DNA from: CAKRJP01 sp963634745
GTDB lineage: Bacteria; Bacillota; Clostridia; Lachnospirales; Lachnospiraceae
Direction: 5' to 3'
Length of the DNA stretch: 64,000 nt
Assembly (NCBI GenBank): GCA_963634745.1
Contig: CAVHCX010000002.1
Location: forward strand, 1 to 64,000
The number at the start of each line of letters is the position of its first letter. The first letter of the stretch is position 1. The notes beneath the pieces are model-generated. The model had not been told where the DNA came from. It was given only the letters and a program-made list of their open reading frames with translations, and did not search any database. This document shows positions 60,610 to 64,000 of this stretch, one piece after another. Both the position numbers and the translations under genes were made by a program.

Positions 60610-61923
60610 TGTTTCATCTTTTAATAAAACCCTAAGAGAAATAGGTCCAAATTGTTTCTTTAATTCTTTTACCATCACATCTCCGTTGGAATCCTCCACA
60701 AAGATATCATATCTTCCCGGAATACTTCCAAAGGTCATGGTCTTTTGAAGTCCCAAATACTCCTTTAGATTTTCTAACATATTTTCTCTTGTGGCATCCT
60801 TGTGATAGATTTTCACATTTCCATAACCCTCAACATACTGAGACTTACTAAGCACAAAACGAAAATCTCCCGCCTCGTCTGCTTCCTCCAGCGCTTGGCA
60901 AAAGGTTTCCAGCTTTTCCATGGTATCCACCCCAAAGAAATAAACAATGTTCTCACATACGGGCTGATTCGTCTTTACATAATTGCGGTATAAGGATTTT
61001 CTCCGTCTTTCATAGACCCCTTTCATAGAGATATTTTTTAAGTCCTCATAATAAATGACTAAAAGATCATCCACAACGGTATTGGCAAAATAGGCAATAT
61101 CATATTTTTTCAAGAGGTCATTCATAAAAGCTGCCTGGTCTTTTGGAATGGTATATTTTTGCAAATAAGCATTTTCATTCATATCGTAGAGTACTGCCCC
61201 GTCCATGGCAATGACCGGGCACTTAATGTGAACCCCGGGAAGGGCCTCCCGAATGGAAGCAGGAGTTCGTCTGGATGAGATCGTAAATTTCATTCCATCG
61301 TCAATGAGACGGTTTAATTCCACCTTGCTGTAGGATGTCAGGGTCATTTGCTTGGTAAGAATGGTATCATCCACCCCTGAGACAAAAAGAATATCCTTTT
61401 GCTTCTTTCTGGGCATATGGACTTTATTAATAAGAATGGCCAGGACGACTCCGATCATAGTATCCACAACCCTGTTTAATACAAAGAGGAATGGATTTTC
61501 ATCCGTAATGTGGTTGACGGTAATACTTAAAAAAACCACACAGGAAAAATAGGAGGAGTTGGTACAATCAAGAAGAACCGTGGAATATAGTACTATTCCG
61601 GTAAATATAGAAATCAGCAAATATTGGAGGATAGACACATGCATATCTTCCATTTTTCCTCCACTGACTGCGATTAGTATTAAAAGCATTACCAGGCCCC
61701 AGAAGGCTCCGATTAGGGTTCCTGTCGTCCTCTTCTTTCCCATATTTTTTGTACTGTCGGTGTAGGGCTGGATACATTGTAAGACCGCCAAGGCAGAATA
61801 AAACGGAATTCCCTGCTGGCCTCGTAAATAGTAGATTATAAAACAGCAGGCCACCGCAACGGAAGACCTGACAATACGCTGCCCCGGAATGGGGAGCTTT
61901 TTCTTTTCTTTTTGTTCACTCAT
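60607..61923 (-). CDS. FUSC/ArAE-like membrane protein fused to a catalytically degenerate HAD domain
   Basis: This 438-residue protein has an N-terminal part (about 15-168) with five or six membrane segments of the aromatic-acid exporter/FUSC type (LRGQQGIPFYSALAVLQCIQPYTDSTKN, then RVVDTMIGVVLAILINKV). The C-terminal part (about 175-438) is a Cof-type HAD fold. In HAD motif I, the expected DxDGT reads GVDDT at 183-187, so the nucleophile Asp is Gly183 and the usual Gly is Asp. The last motif, normally GDxxND, reads GSIPGRYD. It is therefore probably a non-enzymatic sensor or regulatory domain. The start at 61923 follows AAAGGG; the longer frame is open to 62085. An extended -10 lies upstream. 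Confidence 0.82.
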   Translation of the reverse strand: MSEQKEKKKLPIPGQRIVRSSVAVACCFIIYYLRGQQGIPFYSALAVLQCIQPYTDSTKNMGKKRTTGTLIGAFWGLVMLLILIAVSGGKMEDMHVSILQYLLISIFTGIVLYSTVLLDCTNSSYFSCVVFLSITVNHITDENPFLFVLNRVVDTMIGVVLAILINKVHMPRKKQKDILFVSGVDDTILTKQMTLTSYSKVELNRLIDDGMKFTISSRRTPASIREALPGVHIKCPVIAMDGAVLYDMNENAYLQKYTIPKDQAAFMNDLLKKYDIAYFANTVVDDLLVIYYEDLKNISMKGVYERRRKSLYRNYVKTNQPVCENIVYFFGVDTMEKLETFCQALEEADEAGDFRFVLSKSQYVEGYGNVKIYHKDATRENMLENLKEYLGLQKTMTFGSIPGRYDIFVEDSNGDVMVKELKKQFGPISLRVLLKDET

Positions 61924-62024
61924 TTTTCTTATCCCTTTCTTCTCTCTTCTCTCTTCTCTCGCTATCATACCCTTATTTTTTCTTAAAGTATAGCACCAGT
62001 TCTTAAAAAACTTTAGGACCTGTA

Positions 62025-62062
62025 AAGAAAAAAAGAGAAGGGGCGCATCCCCCTTCTCTTTT
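62025..62062 (-). terminator. Terminator after the 75-residue gene
   Basis: AAAAGAGAAGGGG and CCCCTTCTCTTTT arms with T-runs on both strands; it mainly ends the small repeat-protein gene. Confidence 0.9.
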
Positions 62063-62088
62063 GCTCTTGCATATCTTACGATCAAATT

Positions 62089-62316
62089 CTATGAGCGCTT
62101 CTTAATATGGATCTCCGGCACTGCCACAGAATCATAGGTAATCTCTGTATTCTTTGTCTTACAAAAACTCTCTGCTTCTGCCTCTTCCTCCATAGAATTT
62201 GCCTTGTCTCTATGGATATGAACCTCCGGCACTGCTACATTGTCATACTGTACGTCATAGGCATGTTTTTCTGCCATCTTTTCTTCTTTTCTCTTCTTAA
62301 GTATCTTCCCGAACAT
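62089..62316 (-). CDS. Small protein with internal repeat, unknown function
   Basis: This 75-residue protein has a basic start (MFGKILKKRKEEK). YDNVAVPEVHI and YDSVAVPEIHI lie in its two halves, joined by an acidic linker (MEEEAEAES), and it ends in KKRS. The duplicated 11-residue unit (Y-D-x-V-A-V-P-E-x-H-I) has no match I know. GGGGGAT precedes the ATG at 62316. It sits between gltS and the FUSC-HAD gene on the same strand, 56 bases after gltS. It may be a small partner of one of them; that is a guess. Confidence 0.7.
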   Translation of the reverse strand: MFGKILKKRKEEKMAEKHAYDVQYDNVAVPEVHIHRDKANSMEEEAEAESFCKTKNTEITYDSVAVPEIHIKKRS

Positions 62317-62372
62317 TTTTATCCCCCAATTTTTCCTGCAACAAATGCATACTCTCTAGATTCTATCAATAA

Positions 62373-63560
62373 CTAGATCATATTAATAAAGAATGTGATG
62401 ATCAAACTGTTGATAAAATCCGCAAACAAGCTTCCTACGATAGGCACCAGCAAATAGGCCTTTACCGATGGCTCATATTTATCACAGATTGCCTGCATAT
62501 TGGCCATGGCATTTGGTGTCGCTCCCATTCCGAATCCACAGGTACCGGATGCTAGGACTGCCGCATCGTAATCTCTTCCCATAATATTAAATACTACAAA
62601 TCTGGCATAGATAAACATCAAAATTACCTGGCCTGCCAAAAGAAGGACCAGCGGAAGGGCCAAGGATGCTAACTGCCACAGCTTTAAGGTTATCATAGCA
62701 ATTCCCAAGAATAAGGACAAGCAAATTCCGCCAATATCATTGATTTCTCCCATATGGATGGTAAATTTCCCTGTATATTCTCCTAGATTTCTAAATAAGG
62801 CTGCCGCGATCATAGCTCCTATATAAATAGGGAAGGTCATTCCGGTCTTTGTAAGGAGCCAGGAAAAAATAGTTCCAAGTCCAATGGCTAAGATAAGCTG
62901 AAAGGTAGCTGCCGGATACATGGTGGTATGACGCAAGTGTTTTTTCTCATCTTCCACCAAAAGGCTGTCATCCTCTCTCACAACCGTAGAAAGCAGGTTC
63001 TTCTTTTCAATCAAGGACCGACCGATCGGACCTCCAATCAAACTTCCGGAAATAAGTCCAAAGGTAGCTGCTGCTGTACAGAGTGTGGTAGCACCTGTAA
63101 TATTAAAATCTTCCAGGACCGGACCGAAGGCTCCTGCCGTTCCGTGGCCTCCTACCATTGGAATAGAACCTGTACAAAGGCCGATCAGGGGATCTAAGCC
63201 CATCAGGGAAGATAAGCCTACAGCCGTAAAATTTTGAACAGTAATTAAGATAATTACCAGGATCAAAAATACGCCCAGGGCCTTTCCGCCACTTTTTAAC
63301 ACCTTTAAGTTGGCCTGAAATCCTACAGAGGTAAAGAAAAATACCATGCAAACCTCTCTTAGGGTATCGTCAAAGCTGATCTCCGCAATTCCTGTAGCAT
63401 AAAGTACACAGGTAAAGATGGCAAAGAGCAAACCCCCGACTACAGGAGCCGGGATACAAAATCGCTCCAGGACATTGATCCTTTTTTTCAAAAAACTTCC
63501 CAGCATCAAAACCAAGACCGCAATGGCCAGGGTCTGATACATATCTATATTAATCGCCAT
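62373..63560 (-). CDS. gltS: Sodium/glutamate symporter
   Basis: This 395-residue, roughly 10-12 span GltS protein has VGGHGTAGAFGPVLE in the first half and ASGTCGFGMGATPNAMANMQ in the second, the two GG/GTP-like re-entrant loop signatures of the ESS family. It imports glutamate with sodium. It lies 50 bases downstream of the TAXI-type binding protein on the same strand, and the two look cotranscribed. Confidence 0.95.
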   Translation of the reverse strand: MAINIDMYQTLAIAVLVLMLGSFLKKRINVLERFCIPAPVVGGLLFAIFTCVLYATGIAEISFDDTLREVCMVFFFTSVGFQANLKVLKSGGKALGVFLILVIILITVQNFTAVGLSSLMGLDPLIGLCTGSIPMVGGHGTAGAFGPVLEDFNITGATTLCTAAATFGLISGSLIGGPIGRSLIEKKNLLSTVVREDDSLLVEDEKKHLRHTTMYPAATFQLILAIGLGTIFSWLLTKTGMTFPIYIGAMIAAALFRNLGEYTGKFTIHMGEINDIGGICLSLFLGIAMITLKLWQLASLALPLVLLLAGQVILMFIYARFVVFNIMGRDYDAAVLASGTCGFGMGATPNAMANMQAICDKYEPSVKAYLLVPIVGSLFADFINSLIITFFINMI

Positions 63561-63610
63561 ATTTCTCGCCTTTCTATTTTTTTTGTCTATCTTTTATAAC
63601 TATCCGTCTT

Positions 63611-64000
63611 CTATTCCACATCTACCGTGATTCCCTGCTCCTTATAGTAGGAAGCCGCACCGGCATGGAAAGGAAGGCTTACATTTTCTACCGCACTTTC
63701 CTCCTCCAGGGAAATATCCATAGGCAGGGCATAGCCTATATCACTCTCGTGTTTAAAGAGAGACTCCGTAAGATCTTTTACCGTGCTTTCATCCAGGTCA
63801 TCGCTGGCTAACAATAAGCACTCTACGCCTACAGTATTAATATCTTCCGTCTGGTTAGTATAAGTACCGGCTGCAATTGTATAAGGCACATAAGTCTCAT
63901 AAGCCTTTGTCAGTTTCTTAATGTGGTCTTCATCCAGGGAAATCAGCTTGATCTTACATTTTCCGGCCAGCTCTTCAATCACAGTCGTCTGGGTTCCGGA
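63611..64000 (-). CDS. TAXI family TRAP transporter solute-binding protein, C-terminal part
   Basis: The C-terminal 129 codons of a gene that begins right of the window. The end (LPFHAGAASYYKEQGI) is the TAXI signature for the last helix, and YETYVPYTIAAGTYTNQTEDINTVG matches the TAXI hinge region. Characterised TAXI proteins bind glutamate, glutamine or 2-oxoglutarate. The next gene in the transcript is gltS rather than a TRAP membrane protein, which is unusual. No TRAP permease is visible, but one could lie further right. The GTG at 63982 is an internal codon, not the start. Confidence 0.9.
   Translation of the reverse strand, partial: SGTQTTVIEELAGKCKIKLISLDEDHIKKLTKAYETYVPYTIAAGTYTNQTEDINTVGVECLLLASDDLDESTVKDLTESLFKHESDIGYALPMDISLEEESAVENVSLPFHAGAASYYKEQGITVDVE

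Overview
The window is chromosomal DNA of a low-to-moderate G+C, anaerobic Clostridia bacterium, most probably a Lachnospiraceae member. The evidence is strong GGAGG ribosome-binding sites, sigma-A type promoters, a Clostridia housekeeping gene set (clpP-clpX-lon-engB, hprK, typA, ftsH, long-form hpf), citrate-lyase fermentation genes, and a eukaryotic-type HisA that I recall mainly from Clostridia among bacteria. I see no rRNA, phage, insertion sequence, CRISPR array or plasmid function. The one tRNA is tRNA-Pro(GGG).

Region 1-9.2 kb (all minus strand) is a tricarboxylate locus: aconitase and isocitrate dehydrogenase, two tandem LysR regulators, a beta-propeller lactonase, a MatC-like dicarboxylate carrier, then citD and the start of citE, which leaves the window at base 1. 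An RraA/HMG-aldolase-like protein (possible oxaloacetate decarboxylase) lies upstream. Together they could import a tricarboxylate or its lactone, isomerise and oxidise it to 2-oxoglutarate, or cleave citrate to acetate and oxaloacetate. Two LysR-type palindromes exactly 20 bp apart precede citD.

Region 9.3-38.2 kb is housekeeping: engB, lon, clpX, clpP, tig, a DJ-1 protein, a CYTH protein, hom, prfB (with its programmed +1 frameshift intact), secA, hisA, dapB, dapA, typA, a PAP2 phosphatase, hpf, a YigZ/IMPACT protein, a class A PBP with a Tyr/Asn-repeat and Ser/Thr/Gly tail, a ROK glucokinase, hprK, uvrC and ftsH. Region 38.2-52.4 kb holds pyrG behind an attenuator-like leader, a YkgJ-type Cys-cluster protein, a Gate-domain membrane protein behind a long structured leader RNA, a marR-MATE pair, two more MATE exporters, an RNase Z-like hydrolase, leuS, a small P-loop protein, a PHP hydrolase and tRNA-Pro.

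Region 52.4-58.9 kb is the most interesting part. It is a seven-gene minus-strand operon: solute-binding lipoprotein, two Xi-class GST-like proteins, a GNAT acetyltransferase, an amino-acid ABC permease and ATPase, and an M20 peptidase. A consensus promoter (TTGACA-N17-TATAAT) drives a leader that encodes an unannotated 23-residue peptide with four Cys codons near its end. A 10-bp RNA hairpin starts inside the Cys-codon region and closes right after the stop codon. The layout suggests Cys-responsive control of a cystine or S-conjugated-cysteine salvage pathway. It resembles the Bacillus ytm/yxe operons, with the oxygenase replaced by thioredoxin-fold GST-like enzymes.

Region 58.9-64 kb contains a DUF3006-like small protein, a DAACS-family symporter, a FUSC/ArAE membrane protein fused to a HAD domain that has lost its nucleophile, a 75-residue protein with an internal repeat, GltS, and the C-terminal part of a TAXI-type TRAP solute-binding protein that runs off the right edge.
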